Below are positions 51,361 through 60,826 of a stretch of 64,000 bases of DNA, one piece after another; positions within the stretch are counted from its first letter, which is position 1, and each line of letters starts with the position of its first letter. The DNA comes from Chitinophagales bacterium (lineage in GTDB: Bacteria > Bacteroidota > Bacteroidia > Chitinophagales > LD1): NCBI GenBank assembly GCA_026129525.1, contig JAHCHW010000004.1:310001-374000 (forward strand), in the 5' to 3' direction. The position numbers were made by a program, and so were the translations under genes. The notes under the pieces were generated by a model, which was not told where the DNA came from, made no database searches, and saw nothing but the letters and a program-made list of their open reading frames with translations.

Positions 51361-51957
51361 GTGCTTTCGCTTTTTTATCAAACCAAGTTTACCGAAGCCG
51401 GTTGCGATGAAGCCGGGCGCGGCTGCCTTGCGGGACCGGTTTATGCAGCGGCTGTTATTCTCCCTCCAACCTTTAAAAACACGTTACTTAACGATTCAAA
51501 AAAACTTACGCGTAAACAACGCGATGAACTGCGACCCGTAATTGAAAAAGAAGCCGTGGCATTTGCTGTTGCATCGGTAGATAATCAAAAAATTGATGAG
51601 ATAAATATTCTGAATGCTTCGTTTCTTGCCATGCACAAAGCATTGGACAAACTCAATACCGCTTTCGGATTTTTAATTATTGACGGCAATCGCTTTAAAC
51701 CTTACAAAAACATTCCGCACCAAACCATTATTGAAGGCGATGGAAAATATTTGAGCATTGCGGCTGCCTCGGTGTTGGCAAAAACCTACCGCGATGAGTA
51801 TATGGAAGCCGTACACGCTCAGTTTCCGGAGTACGGCTGGCTGCAAAACAAAGGATATGCCACAGCCGCACACCGCAAAGCAATTCTTGAACTGGGGCAC
51901 TCGCCCTTGCACCGAAAAAGTTTTGTGCTAAAAGAAACGCAAATGAAAATTTGGTAG
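51361..51957 (+). CDS. rnhB: ribonuclease HII
   Basis: A 198-residue RNase HII that removes RNA from RNA-DNA hybrids. The catalytic start EAGCDEAGRGCLAGPV, the second acidic site in FLIIDGNRF and the segment VLAKTYRDEYM are intact. GTG 51361 (MLSLFYQTKFTEAGCDEAGRG) is chosen; the longer frame from TTG 51301 would run through the MORN terminator. It converges with the Nfu gene, 6 bases apart. Confidence 0.94.
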   Translation: MLSLFYQTKFTEAGCDEAGRGCLAGPVYAAAVILPPTFKNTLLNDSKKLTRKQRDELRPVIEKEAVAFAVASVDNQKIDEINILNASFLAMHKALDKLNTAFGFLIIDGNRFKPYKNIPHQTIIEGDGKYLSIAAASVLAKTYRDEYMEAVHAQFPEYGWLQNKGYATAAHRKAILELGHSPLHRKSFVLKETQMKIW

Positions 51958-51963
51958 TGGGGT

Positions 51964-52551
51964 TTAGTCGGCTTCCGCCACCACTTCGTTTACTTCGGGT
52001 ACCATGCGTTTCAATAATCCTTCTATTCCCGATTTAAGTGTAATAGTTGACGATGGACAACCACTGCACGAACCTTGCAACGAAAGTGTTACCACACCTT
52101 CTTCAAACGATTTGAATTCAATATGCCCTCCATCCATTTGAATGGCAGGCTTCACATATTTTTCCAACAACTCTTTTATTTTGCTTTCGGGGTCGGTTGC
52201 CGCTGCTTCGTTGCTTTGCTGCTTCAAAATGTCTTTCGGCAGCAGCGCATCATCAACAGGTTTAGTTCCTGAAGCAAGAAAATTTTTAATGGCGGATTTT
52301 AACTCATCGTTTATTTCCAACCATTCGTATTCGGGCTTTTTGGTAACGGTTACAAAGTTGTTGGCAATAAACACCCCGTTTACAAACGGAATAGCAAACA
52401 GCATTTTTGCCAGTGCTGAACCTTCTGCCAACTCGCGCGTGCGGAAGTCGAGTTGAAAGTTAGGAAGTATATGCCGGTTGGTTACAAACTTCTGGCTTTC
52501 GGGATTGGGGGTCATTTCGGTGTATATTTCAATGATATTTTCTGCGCTCAT
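51964..52551 (-). CDS. NifU/Nfu-type iron-sulfur scaffold protein
   Basis: A 195-residue protein with an N-terminal Nfu domain (about 8-92; TEMTPNPESQKFV) and a C-terminal NifU-like domain (about 118-190) carrying LQGSCSGCPSSTITLK, whose CxxC binds a [4Fe-4S] cluster. Nfu proteins carry clusters to target enzymes. No other Fe-S assembly gene is in the window. Confidence 0.93.
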   Translation of the reverse strand: MSAENIIEIYTEMTPNPESQKFVTNRHILPNFQLDFRTRELAEGSALAKMLFAIPFVNGVFIANNFVTVTKKPEYEWLEINDELKSAIKNFLASGTKPVDDALLPKDILKQQSNEAAATDPESKIKELLEKYVKPAIQMDGGHIEFKSFEEGVVTLSLQGSCSGCPSSTITLKSGIEGLLKRMVPEVNEVVAEAD

Positions 52552-52622
52552 ATTGTATGTTTAGCGGAGCAAAGCAACACTTTCCGATATAAAGTTTCAA
52601 ACCTTTCAACGAGTTTTAGCAA

Positions 52623-52883
52623 ATGATTTTACGGATTAAAGTAAAACCCGGCAGCAAAACCGATGAAATAGTGCGCGAAGCAGACGGCACCGTTAAAGTT
52701 AAAATCCGCGCGCAACCTATTGAAGGCAAAGCCAACAAATACCTGATTGAATTTTTGAGCGAGATACTCCGGCTGCCCAAATCGAAAATAAACCTGCTGA
52801 AAGGCGAAACCAATTCGTTTAAAACGTTGGAGATAGATGCAACGGAGGAGTATGTGTGGGCTAAATTTGAGGAGAAACCGTAA
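52623..52883 (+). CDS. DUF167 family protein (YggU-like)
   Basis: An 86-residue protein with the family pattern RIKVKPGSKTDEI...VKIRAQPIEGKANKYLIEFLSEIL...LLKGETNSFKTLEI. Its fold is known from homologues but its function is not. It stands alone, divergent from Nfu. Confidence 0.9.
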   Translation: MILRIKVKPGSKTDEIVREADGTVKVKIRAQPIEGKANKYLIEFLSEILRLPKSKINLLKGETNSFKTLEIDATEEYVWAKFEEKP

Positions 52884-52950
52884 TAACAGCAACTTGAGTA
52901 ATTGTTCTGGCAACTATTACAGCAAATGGAGCTATCCGTTATCGTATCTC

Positions 52951-54075
52951 CTAAATCAAAAACCTTCCGTTCTCATAAATCTTAACACCATCGGCAATTA
53001 TCTCTCCACCGTTTTTCATATCGGTAATCATATCCCAATGCACGGTACTTTCGTTTTTGCCGCCACACTGTTTGTAGCTTTGCCCCACCGCCATGTGAAT
53101 GCTGCCGCCAATTTTTTCATCGAATAAAATATTGCGCGTAGTGCGCTGTATGTTGTAGTTAGTGCCTATGGCTACCTCGCCCCAATGGCGCGCACCTTCA
53201 ATGGCAAAAACTTTATCGAGTACATCCTGCCCTTGCTCCGCCTGCCATTTTACTACTTCACCGTTTTTCACTTCGAGCCGTATGCCCCTTACATCTTTTC
53301 CCGCGTATATGGTGGGATAGCTGAAATACGCCCAGCCGTTTACGCTGTCTTCAATCGGTGCGCTGAAAACTTCTCCGCTGGGCATGTTGGCTCTGCCATC
53401 GCTGTTCATCCATTTTCGTCCTTTCACCGAAAAAGTAATATCAATGTTGGGGCCTTTGTATTGCATTACATCAGCATTGCTCAGATAGTCCACATACACC
53501 TGTTGTGTTTTGCGTACTTCCAACCACTTCTCTACAGGGTTTTCTTCAAACAAATTACAGGCTCCGAAAACAAATTTTTCGTATTCGGCTAAACTCATTT
53601 CAGCATCATCGGCACCGGCTTGTGTAGGATACTGGCACAGGCAGCGCCTCATGCTTCCGTTTCCTATTCGGTCAAAATAAATACGGTTTATTTCCTGCTG
53701 GGCTTTCTGATAAATTTTAAACCTGCCCACATCCGATGCTTCAAAATCATCATCGCCTTTGCTGAAAGGTGCGCGAATACTAAGGAAGCAGTCAAAGTTC
53801 TCCATCACGTATTTCTTCATAGGGTTTACCCAAGCCAACTGTTCCTCTCCCGCATATTCAAGCATGGCTTTTTGCAAGCCTTTAATTTCCATATTAAACA
53901 CAGGTATGCCTCCGGCTTTGTAAACTTCTTTTGCCACTTCGGTAAGCAGCGGCTCTGCCAAATTGGTAGAAGTGATATATACCTTATCGTTGGTTTTTAC
54001 TTCCAAACAATAATTAACCAACAGCCCTGCATATTTTTCCAGCAGTTGCTTTTTATCTGCGCCTACATTTGCCAT
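52951..54075 (-). CDS. M29 family aminopeptidase
   Basis: A 374-residue metallopeptidase of the aminopeptidase T/AmpS group. Family features: LLEKYAGLLVNYCLEVKTNDKVYI at the start, MPSGEVFSAPIEDSVNGW (metal-ligand E, about 231-248), GEVAIGTNYNI (about 300-310) and HMAVGQSYKQCGGKNESTVHWDMITDM (His/Asp ligands, about 330-356). It cleaves N-terminal residues in the cytosol using two metal ions. It is a single gene. Confidence 0.94.
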   Translation of the reverse strand: MANVGADKKQLLEKYAGLLVNYCLEVKTNDKVYITSTNLAEPLLTEVAKEVYKAGGIPVFNMEIKGLQKAMLEYAGEEQLAWVNPMKKYVMENFDCFLSIRAPFSKGDDDFEASDVGRFKIYQKAQQEINRIYFDRIGNGSMRRCLCQYPTQAGADDAEMSLAEYEKFVFGACNLFEENPVEKWLEVRKTQQVYVDYLSNADVMQYKGPNIDITFSVKGRKWMNSDGRANMPSGEVFSAPIEDSVNGWAYFSYPTIYAGKDVRGIRLEVKNGEVVKWQAEQGQDVLDKVFAIEGARHWGEVAIGTNYNIQRTTRNILFDEKIGGSIHMAVGQSYKQCGGKNESTVHWDMITDMKNGGEIIADGVKIYENGRFLI

Positions 54076-54172
54076 TATCAGAAAATTTGCGTGCGAAAAT
54101 AGAAAAAGCCGGAAGCGACAACTTACGGAAGCAAAACGGGCGTATCTTCATCGCTGTTTTAATTTTACGAAA

Positions 54173-54679
54173 ATGGATTTAACGATTGATATTGTGCTGA
54201 TGGTGTTTGGCGCAGTGCTTATGCTTACGGGTATTATAGGCTGCATTGTGCCATTTCTACCCGGTCCTCCTCTGTGCTATGTAGCGCTGTTACTCGCTCA
54301 TTTTACTTCTTCCATTCAATTCAGTACAAACTTTTTGTTGCTGTGGGCGGTGATTGTAATTGTTATCAGCTTAATTGATTACCTCATCCCAATATGGGGT
54401 GCTAAAAATTTCGGAGGCACCAAAGCAGGCATGTGGGGCTCTGCCATTGGTTTGGTTCTCGGGATTATTCTTCTGCCGCCAATTGGTGTTATTGTGGGAC
54501 CTGTTGTTGGTGCTTTTATTGGAGAACTTGCCGTGCATGGCAGTGATGTTGGCACAGCAATTAAATCGGCAATGGGCGCTTTAATCGGCTTTGTTTTAAG
54601 CACCGGTTTAAAACTTACCGTAAGTTTTGTGATGACCTTCTACTTTGTAAAAGAAATCATCGTTTCATTTGCAGGGTGA
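54173..54679 (+). CDS. DUF456 family membrane protein
   Basis: A 168-residue integral membrane protein with glycine-rich helices and the family segment PIWGAKNFGGTKAGMWGSAIGLVLGII (about 64-90), followed by GPVVGAFIGEL. Function unknown. It overlaps the next gene (GTGA), so the two are translationally coupled. Confidence 0.9.
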   Translation: MDLTIDIVLMVFGAVLMLTGIIGCIVPFLPGPPLCYVALLLAHFTSSIQFSTNFLLLWAVIVIVISLIDYLIPIWGAKNFGGTKAGMWGSAIGLVLGIILLPPIGVIVGPVVGAFIGELAVHGSDVGTAIKSAMGALIGFVLSTGLKLTVSFVMTFYFVKEIIVSFAG

Positions 54680-56295
54680 GTAATCGCGTTTTTGGGAGTT
54701 TGTTGTTAGCGGCACTTGGTGTGTACCTGTTGGGTATGCGGGTAGATGTTATGGAAGTGGATGCTGCACAATATGCCGAAATGAGTTGGGAAATGCTCAC
54801 CACCGGCAATTACCTGCAAGTGTATAATTGCGGCAAACCGTACCTCGATAAACCTCCGTTACTTTTTTGGCTGAACGCACTGAGTTTTTTCCTGTTCGGC
54901 ATAAGCAATTTTTCGTACAAACTTCCTTCGCTGCTGTTTGCGCTGCTGGCAATCTACGCCACATACCGCATGGCAAAACATTTTTATGATGAACCTGTTG
55001 CCCGGCTATCGGCTGTACTGCTTGCCACTACGCAGGCATTGTTTTTAATGACCAACGATGTTCGCACCGATACCATGCTTACCGGTGCTGTTGTGTTTGC
55101 GGTATGGCAATGGGTGCTGTACTTCGAGGAAGGCAAATGGGAAAATCTGCTGTTGGGCAGTGCGGGCGTTGCACTCGCATTGTTAGCCAAAGGACCTATT
55201 GGCTTAATCGCAGCAGGCGCAGCGTTGCTGCCGCATTTGATTCTGAAAAAGCAATGGAAGCAAATTTTTGATGCAAAACTTTTTGTAGCGGGTTTCGTTA
55301 TCGCAATTTTCCTGCTGCCCATGAGCATTGGTTTGTATCAGCAATGGGGCATTAAAGGTTTGCGATTCTATTTTTGGACACAGAGTTTCGGGCGTATAAC
55401 GGGCGAAAGCGAATGGAACAATAACCCCGATACTTTTTTCCTTTTACACACTACTGCATGGGCAATTGCGCCCTGGACAATTTTCCTGCTTATCGGTTGG
55501 GTTTCGGGGCTTTACAACCTGATAAAAATGCGCTTTGTGTCGTGGAGCAGAAAAGAGTTTGTAACCGTGAGCGGATTTACCATTGTATTGTTGTTGCTTT
55601 CATTATCGCGGTATCAGCTATCGCATTATGTATATGTATTACTTCCGTTTGCAGCAGTTATTGCGGCACAATGTATTTATGACCGGTACTATCGGAACGA
55701 AAAGAAAACCGCATGTACATGGATACAGACACTTGTGTGTATTGCATTGCTTGCAATTGCCGCAGCGTTATATTATTCCTTAACAGCCGGCAACGCATTG
55801 GCTCTTGGAGTGCTTGTTGCATGTTGTGCAGCTACAGTGTTTGCGTTCATAAAATTCAGAGACATTATTCTTACATCGGCAACAACAGCCATAGGATTTA
55901 ATCTGCTGCTGAGTGCATTTTACTTTCCTTCTATTTTGAAGTATCAACCCGGAAATGATTTTGGCAGATATGTTAGAGAACATATAACAAAGGGCAGCAG
56001 ATTAGTGATGTATCATACGGTTTCCGATTTTTCTACCGCTTTTTATGCCCGTCAAATTGAAATTCCCGTAATCTGGACAAAAGAAGATTTCAGTCAAAAA
56101 CTGAAAGAGTATTCCGAGCTTTTTGTAATTGCCGCACCTTATGGTTTGCAGCAATTAAATGAAGAAAACATCGGTTACGAGATAATTGAAGAGCGATTAG
56201 CCTATCCGGTTTCGCGGTTGAGTTACCGCTTTCTTAATCCGGCAACCCGAAAGGAAGCTTGCAGTACAGTTTATTTATTGAAGGTTAAGTCTTAG
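54676..56295 (+). CDS. glycosyltransferase family 39 (ArnT/PMT-like) membrane protein
   Basis: A 539-residue protein with about twelve transmembrane helices. The first periplasmic loop has VDAAQYAEMSWEML (catalytic acidic residue as in ArnT) and YLDKPPLLFWLNAL. The LAKGPIGLI segment is also family-typical. GT39 enzymes transfer a sugar from a polyprenyl carrier to lipid A or proteins. The start is GTG 54676, overlapping the DUF456 stop. Its end overlaps the convergent AI-2E gene by 11 bases. Confidence 0.9.
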   Translation: MSNRVFGSLLLAALGVYLLGMRVDVMEVDAAQYAEMSWEMLTTGNYLQVYNCGKPYLDKPPLLFWLNALSFFLFGISNFSYKLPSLLFALLAIYATYRMAKHFYDEPVARLSAVLLATTQALFLMTNDVRTDTMLTGAVVFAVWQWVLYFEEGKWENLLLGSAGVALALLAKGPIGLIAAGAALLPHLILKKQWKQIFDAKLFVAGFVIAIFLLPMSIGLYQQWGIKGLRFYFWTQSFGRITGESEWNNNPDTFFLLHTTAWAIAPWTIFLLIGWVSGLYNLIKMRFVSWSRKEFVTVSGFTIVLLLLSLSRYQLSHYVYVLLPFAAVIAAQCIYDRYYRNEKKTACTWIQTLVCIALLAIAAALYYSLTAGNALALGVLVACCAATVFAFIKFRDIILTSATTAIGFNLLLSAFYFPSILKYQPGNDFGRYVREHITKGSRLVMYHTVSDFSTAFYARQIEIPVIWTKEDFSQKLKEYSELFVIAAPYGLQQLNEENIGYEIIEERLAYPVSRLSYRFLNPATRKEACSTVYLLKVKS

Positions 56296-57301
56296 AAGAA
56301 TATTCTTTTCTGTAAATTTTCAGGAGCAGAAGGAAATACGAAATAAGCAACGGCCCGAAAATAAGCCCTACAAACCCAAACACACTTAACCCTACAATTA
56401 CTCCAAAAAATGTAACCAGCGGATGAATATTGCCTATTCGCTTTTGCAGAATAAAGCGAAATACATTGTCAACGTTGGCAATAATGGCACTTCCGTAAAT
56501 AAGTAGTCCTGCTGCCTGCCACTGCTGCCCGCTTATAAACAGAAACACCACTAACGGAATCCAAACAACGGTAGTGCCCACCACCGGAATTACGCTCATA
56601 ATACCCGTTAGTACTGCCCAAAAAAAAGCTTCGTTTACACCAAAAAACAAATAGCCGATTAACGCAGTTATAGCCTGTAATACTGCCAGCACCACAATAC
56701 CAATAGAGTTTGAAAGAGTTTGGCTTTTAAGTTCGGTAAGCAACAGTTGGTCGTTCTCATCGTTAAAGGGCAAATTTTTCCGCACTTCGGCTTCAAACTC
56801 GCGCGCATGGTAAAGCATAAAATACAACAGAAAGTAAAGTACAAATACATCTACCAACGCATTGGCAGTGGCACTTAAAAACTTGGGGATGGCTTCGGCA
56901 GCCAATGAAGTTAATTTGTTGATAGTATCTCCGGTAAGCAGCTTTATACCCAAGTAATCTTCAACCGTGCCGCTCCATTCCTGCAGCAATCGCAAAACGT
57001 CTTCGTAGTGGCTTATGAGAAAACTTATTTTTCCGGAGAGCATAACTGTTACAAGAATTACGGGCAGCACCATTACTACAAACGAAAAAAGCATGAGTAG
57101 CACCACTGAAAGAATTTTCGGGAACTTACGCTTGCTGCGCTCTGTTAAATAAAAGTGTGGTTTACGCAATAACACATAAAAAACCACGGCACCTAAAAAC
57201 GCACTTAAAAATCCTTTCAGCAGCCAAAACAGAAAAAAGCCCAATACAAAAATAGCTGCAAGGAACAGCGCTTGCTTAAGTTTGCCGGGATTAAGACTCA
57301 T
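56285..57301 (-). CDS. AI-2E family transporter
   Basis: A 338-residue membrane protein with about eight helices. The family signature region is GVNEAFFWAVLTGIMSVIPVVGTTVVWIPLVVF (about 223-255), followed by FGVIVGLSVFGFVGLIFGPLL. The family includes exporters of autoinducer-2 and sodium/proton antiporters; the substrate is open. The gene overlaps GT39 tail to tail. Confidence 0.92.
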   Translation of the reverse strand: MSLNPGKLKQALFLAAIFVLGFFLFWLLKGFLSAFLGAVVFYVLLRKPHFYLTERSKRKFPKILSVVLLMLFSFVVMVLPVILVTVMLSGKISFLISHYEDVLRLLQEWSGTVEDYLGIKLLTGDTINKLTSLAAEAIPKFLSATANALVDVFVLYFLLYFMLYHAREFEAEVRKNLPFNDENDQLLLTELKSQTLSNSIGIVVLAVLQAITALIGYLFFGVNEAFFWAVLTGIMSVIPVVGTTVVWIPLVVFLFISGQQWQAAGLLIYGSAIIANVDNVFRFILQKRIGNIHPLVTFFGVIVGLSVFGFVGLIFGPLLISYFLLLLKIYRKEYSSKT

Positions 57302-57337
57302 GAACTAAATATAAATCTTGCATGAACGAAAGGCGGG

Positions 57338-57730
57338 TTAATAGCGTGAGCGCTTAAAACTTCGGAACATTTGGTACTTGCCGTCAATTTTAATTTGAAT
57401 GGCGTACAGTCCTACCATAAAAAAATCAATGGTGCTTATTCGTATTCGTTCGTGCCCTTCGTACACTTGCACCATTTCAAAAAACACTAGCTCGTGTTGG
57501 CTGTTAATGATGTAAATTTTAACGGTGTGCTCTTCTCCGTCATGCACTTTAAAGTCGAATTGTAAAAAATCGTAAAAAGGTTCGGGGCTAATGCGCACCA
57601 ATTCGATGCGCGTGGTATCTACAATATCAAGCGTATCACCATATAACTGAATTTCTTCTTCCACCACACTTGTTTGTGCCGAAACGCACAACGTAACAAG
57701 CAGAAAAAAACCAGAGAGTATAGTTTTCAT
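57338..57730 (-). CDS. small secreted protein consisting mainly of a T9SS-like sorting domain
   Basis: A protein of 130 residues from ATG 57730 (MKTILSGFFLLVTLCVSAQ signal); upstream in-frame codons are not needed. After a linker of about 28 residues comes a domain with the layout of type A T9SS sorting domains: SPEPFYDFLQFDF, then VKIYIINSQHELVFF, then ISTIDFFMVGLYAIQIKIDGK, and a basic end FKRSRY. There is almost no cargo. It may be a surface peptide or a relic. The sorting-domain assignment is by pattern. Confidence 0.75.
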   Translation of the reverse strand: MKTILSGFFLLVTLCVSAQTSVVEEEIQLYGDTLDIVDTTRIELVRISPEPFYDFLQFDFKVHDGEEHTVKIYIINSQHELVFFEMVQVYEGHERIRISTIDFFMVGLYAIQIKIDGKYQMFRSFKRSRY

Positions 57731-57858
57731 CTTGACAAACACTTTCATTCCATTAGCAATAAGCATAGTTTTATTTAGTAAAAACATGAGGTGCATTGTT
57801 TTATACTTCTTAAAATTACAACAAATGTCGTTTCAAAAAAGTTGTGGCTTATAATAAA

Positions 57859-58653
57859 ATGAAATACTTACTACCTGTTGTTGTTGCATTGCTGTTGTTT
57901 CCTTCTTGTAAAACAGATGCCCCCGTTGTAGGCAATAACGAAAAACGAGAATGCAATACATTGCTATCTCAACTTGATACAGCAGTGTTGCTCGTAATGG
58001 GGCAAAGCAATGCGGCTAATGCCGGAAACAAACTTTACAGTTCGTATTGTAATCGCACTCACAACTTTTACGCGGGTAATTATTACGAATTGAACGACCC
58101 GCTAAAAGGTGCCAACGGAACAGGCGGCAGTGTATGGAGCCGCTTAGCCGATAAAATGCTGGAACGGAATTTTGCTGCCACTGTTATTGTTGCGCCCTGT
58201 GCCATTGGCGGAACCAAAATAGAACAATGGATACCTGGAGGAGAATTCAATTACTTAATTGGAGAAACAGTTGCCCATTTACAAACTGCCGGATTAAAGG
58301 TAACACATGTGCTGTGGCATCAGGGCGAAAGCAATCATGTGTTGTATGCAGGCGGCATAAGCGCACAACAAAATGCAGTAAACTACTCCTCTGCCTTTCA
58401 TTTGCTCGTTAATCACCTCCGAAGTTTAGGAGTTGATGCGCCTGTGTATGCTGCCCTTACCACCCGTTGCATAGGCGAGCCGGATTATGCTTTACAGGAT
58501 GCTCAGCGGAATCTTGCCAACTATTCATTGAAAATTTACAATGGTCCGAATACCGATATGCTGGGCAATGAATTTCGTTACGACAAATGTCATTTCAACG
58601 AGCAAGGTTTAAACCTTCATGCCGAAATGTGGTTGGAGGCGATTAGAAAGTGA
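57859..58653 (+). CDS. SGNH/sialate O-acetylesterase-like lipoprotein
   Basis: A lipoprotein of 264 residues from ATG 57859 (lipobox FPSC); GTG 57844 would add five residues. The esterase fold is shown by LLVMGQSNAANAG (nucleophile serine in GQSN), GTGGSVWSRLADKML, APCAIGGTKIEQW and a C-terminal DKCHFNEQG (catalytic D and H). The members deacetylate sugars. An envelope location follows from the lipobox. It is not in a glycan locus. Confidence 0.88.
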   Translation: MKYLLPVVVALLLFPSCKTDAPVVGNNEKRECNTLLSQLDTAVLLVMGQSNAANAGNKLYSSYCNRTHNFYAGNYYELNDPLKGANGTGGSVWSRLADKMLERNFAATVIVAPCAIGGTKIEQWIPGGEFNYLIGETVAHLQTAGLKVTHVLWHQGESNHVLYAGGISAQQNAVNYSSAFHLLVNHLRSLGVDAPVYAALTTRCIGEPDYALQDAQRNLANYSLKIYNGPNTDMLGNEFRYDKCHFNEQGLNLHAEMWLEAIRK

Positions 58654-58662
58654 ATGAAAAAT

Positions 58663-59379
58663 TTAGAAGCCCGCAAACGACTGAACAATAGCCGGCAGTT
58701 TGCCATTGTTGCGCTCATCTTCCATTAACCGGCCGAAATCCTTTTCGGTGTAGCCTTTGGGCAATTTGAAATAATCTTTAGAAACGTTTTCTTTTCGCAC
58801 TGCCACTTTTACTGTCGATTCTTTCTTGCTGACCTTGTTGATTACCTCTGCTTCTAAAATTACCTGAGTGGTGCCTTGTGCTTCATTCCAGTTGTTCATT
58901 AAGCGTAAAACAGGAATAATTTCATTCATCGGAAACTTAATGTCGGTTGTCCATGCTGTAACTTTTAGTGATTCATCTTCGGCTGTGGCGCGGGTTTGCT
59001 TCATCCCGTTTTCCTCGCGTGTTTTATCGGTTTGCTTAAATGCGAGTTTATAATCTTTCCGGTAGTTTTCTTTCAAATTTTTCTCCTCGTAGTACTCGGT
59101 CAGTTTATCGTACTTGTACTTTATCATCACTTTTTTATCGGGGGTTGAAACAGTATAAAAATCTTTTGTTTCGGTATCCAGAATAAAAAAGTCGTACTTC
59201 GGATTGCCATTCTGCTTTTGCTTAATGTACACTTGAGTGTCCTTTACACGTAATTCAGCAACAGCAGGAGCATCTTTGCCAATAGTGTAGGTAACCGTCA
59301 ACACTCCTTCAAATGAAGGTTGAGCCATAATAACGGCAACAGAAAAAACAACAAAGCACAACGAAAAAAATTTGTTCAT
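58663..59379 (-). CDS. secreted DUF4412-like protein
   Basis: A 238-residue protein with signal peptide (cleavage after AVIMAQ) and a beta-rich body with many lysines and glutamates. The FEGVLTVTYTIGK start and FKLPKGYTEKDFGRLM end match DUF4412-type proteins. Function unknown. It overlaps dgkA by 4 bases (ATGA) and is downstream of a glycosyltransferase and dgkA in one operon. Confidence 0.8.
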   Translation of the reverse strand: MNKFFSLCFVVFSVAVIMAQPSFEGVLTVTYTIGKDAPAVAELRVKDTQVYIKQKQNGNPKYDFFILDTETKDFYTVSTPDKKVMIKYKYDKLTEYYEEKNLKENYRKDYKLAFKQTDKTREENGMKQTRATAEDESLKVTAWTTDIKFPMNEIIPVLRLMNNWNEAQGTTQVILEAEVINKVSKKESTVKVAVRKENVSKDYFKLPKGYTEKDFGRLMEDERNNGKLPAIVQSFAGF

Positions 59380-59735
59380 AACAACAGATTTAAAAACCGG
59401 TTCCCGAAAATCAGCAAACCGACAGCGCCTGCAATAATAGCGGAAATCAGCACTGCCCCCGCAGCTACATCTTTAATTTTTCCGGCTGTGGGGTGAAATT
59501 CCGGTGAAACAAAATCAACCAAATACTCAATGGCGGTGTTCAGCATTTCGGCTACCAGCACCAATCCGAAAACCAAAAACAATATTGCCCACTCAATTGC
59601 AGTAATTTGAAAGTAGAGCCCTGCAACCGATACAATTGCCAACGCCAGCAAATGAACTTTCAAATTCAGTTGCTCTCTTACTGCTACTGCAATGCCTTTA
59701 ACGGCATACATAAACCCGCGAAAAAACTTTAGCAT
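59376..59735 (-). CDS. dgkA: diacylglycerol kinase family protein (DgkA-like)
   Basis: A 119-residue membrane kinase with three transmembrane helices. The family motif EMLNTAIEYLVDFVSPEFHPTAGKIKDVAAGAV (about 64-96) is intact, with the catalytic Glu and the lysine of KDVAAGAVL. In Gram-negative bacteria DgkA recycles diacylglycerol; in others it acts on undecaprenol. The gene overlaps both neighbours (glycosyltransferase stop at 59729; DUF4412 start). Confidence 0.92.
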   Translation of the reverse strand: MLKFFRGFMYAVKGIAVAVREQLNLKVHLLALAIVSVAGLYFQITAIEWAILFLVFGLVLVAEMLNTAIEYLVDFVSPEFHPTAGKIKDVAAGAVLISAIIAGAVGLLIFGNRFLNLLL

Positions 59736-60790
59736 AATACCGATTCAACTGCCTGTTTCAAAAGAACAGAATTCCATGCTAAGTTTTTAAACCCGGTATA
59801 AGCCGCAGATTTTTTTAACGCATCTTGCAACTTGAAATTGAATTGGGAATCACAGAAGGCAATCCTCTTTTCGTGTAGTACACCTGCAAGATATTCCTGC
59901 TCGGTTTGCCCGGGCGTAGGCACAAACACTGCTTTCTTTTTCAGTTTTACTAAATCCATTATGGTGCTGTAGCCGGAGCGGGCTACAACAAACTCACTTG
60001 CGGCAATAATTTTGTTCAGTTCACCGGCATGGCAAATGTCGCGCACTGCTGCGTTGCCAAAATCGTTTTCTCTTTTCGCATCGGTTCCGCGAATCATTAT
60101 CGCACTTTCGCCCATATCCGAAATTTGTTTTCCCATCATTTTTTCGAAAATACTCCGTTGGGGTTCCGGACCGGAGCATAGTACACATACTTTATACTTA
60201 AGCGGCAACTTCATTTCATCTAACTGCGAAAGAAAACCGATGTAGCGATGCGGAATTTCCTCGCTCAATTCACACAATTTTCCTGTAAATGTATTTTGTA
60301 TGGCAGGAATCCAAATTTCGCTGAAACGTTTTAGTTGCCGCACATTAAATCGGTTCACTATCGGCTCCATCCATTTAAAACTATCGGGCATAATTAAGTA
60401 ACACTGATGCGTAATAAACACCGACTTTGCCTTGCTTGAATAACACCCATAACGGTTGTCGGAAATAACCACATCAATTCTCTCGTTGGCAACAATTTTT
60501 TCTACTTCACTTTGTTCTTTAAAAATGGTTTTGATAAACTTCGGCAACTGGCTGCCCATTTTCCAAACCATGGCATCGCCCTGCGGATAAACGGGATTGT
60601 AGGCAGGCAATATGTGTATAGTTAAACCCGGAAATCGTTCCTGTAAATACTTTAATGCCAAGCCATCGGAAGCCAGTGTTACCTGTGCCCCATTCCGTAG
60701 TAGTTCCTCAATAACCGGAATGCTGCGCGTGGCATGGCCCAAACCCCAATTGAGCACACAATACAAAATTCGCTTCCCTGCTTCCGGCAC
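59729..60790 (-). CDS. MurG-like glycosyltransferase
   Basis: A 353-residue soluble GT-B enzyme. The N-terminus ILYCVLNWGLGHATRSIPVIEEL is typical of UDP-sugar transferases, and the C-terminal donor loop is VVARSGYSTIMDLVKLKKKAVFVPTPGQTEQEYLA. The start is GTG 60790, as no ATG lies nearby and the frame fits from there. The acceptor is unknown. It forms an operon with dgkA, suggesting a glycolipid. Confidence 0.88.
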   Translation of the reverse strand: MPEAGKRILYCVLNWGLGHATRSIPVIEELLRNGAQVTLASDGLALKYLQERFPGLTIHILPAYNPVYPQGDAMVWKMGSQLPKFIKTIFKEQSEVEKIVANERIDVVISDNRYGCYSSKAKSVFITHQCYLIMPDSFKWMEPIVNRFNVRQLKRFSEIWIPAIQNTFTGKLCELSEEIPHRYIGFLSQLDEMKLPLKYKVCVLCSGPEPQRSIFEKMMGKQISDMGESAIMIRGTDAKRENDFGNAAVRDICHAGELNKIIAASEFVVARSGYSTIMDLVKLKKKAVFVPTPGQTEQEYLAGVLHEKRIAFCDSQFNFKLQDALKKSAAYTGFKNLAWNSVLLKQAVESVLC

Positions 60791-60826
60791 AAATAATTAT
60801 TTTCGTTTACAAACGTTGTTACAGTA

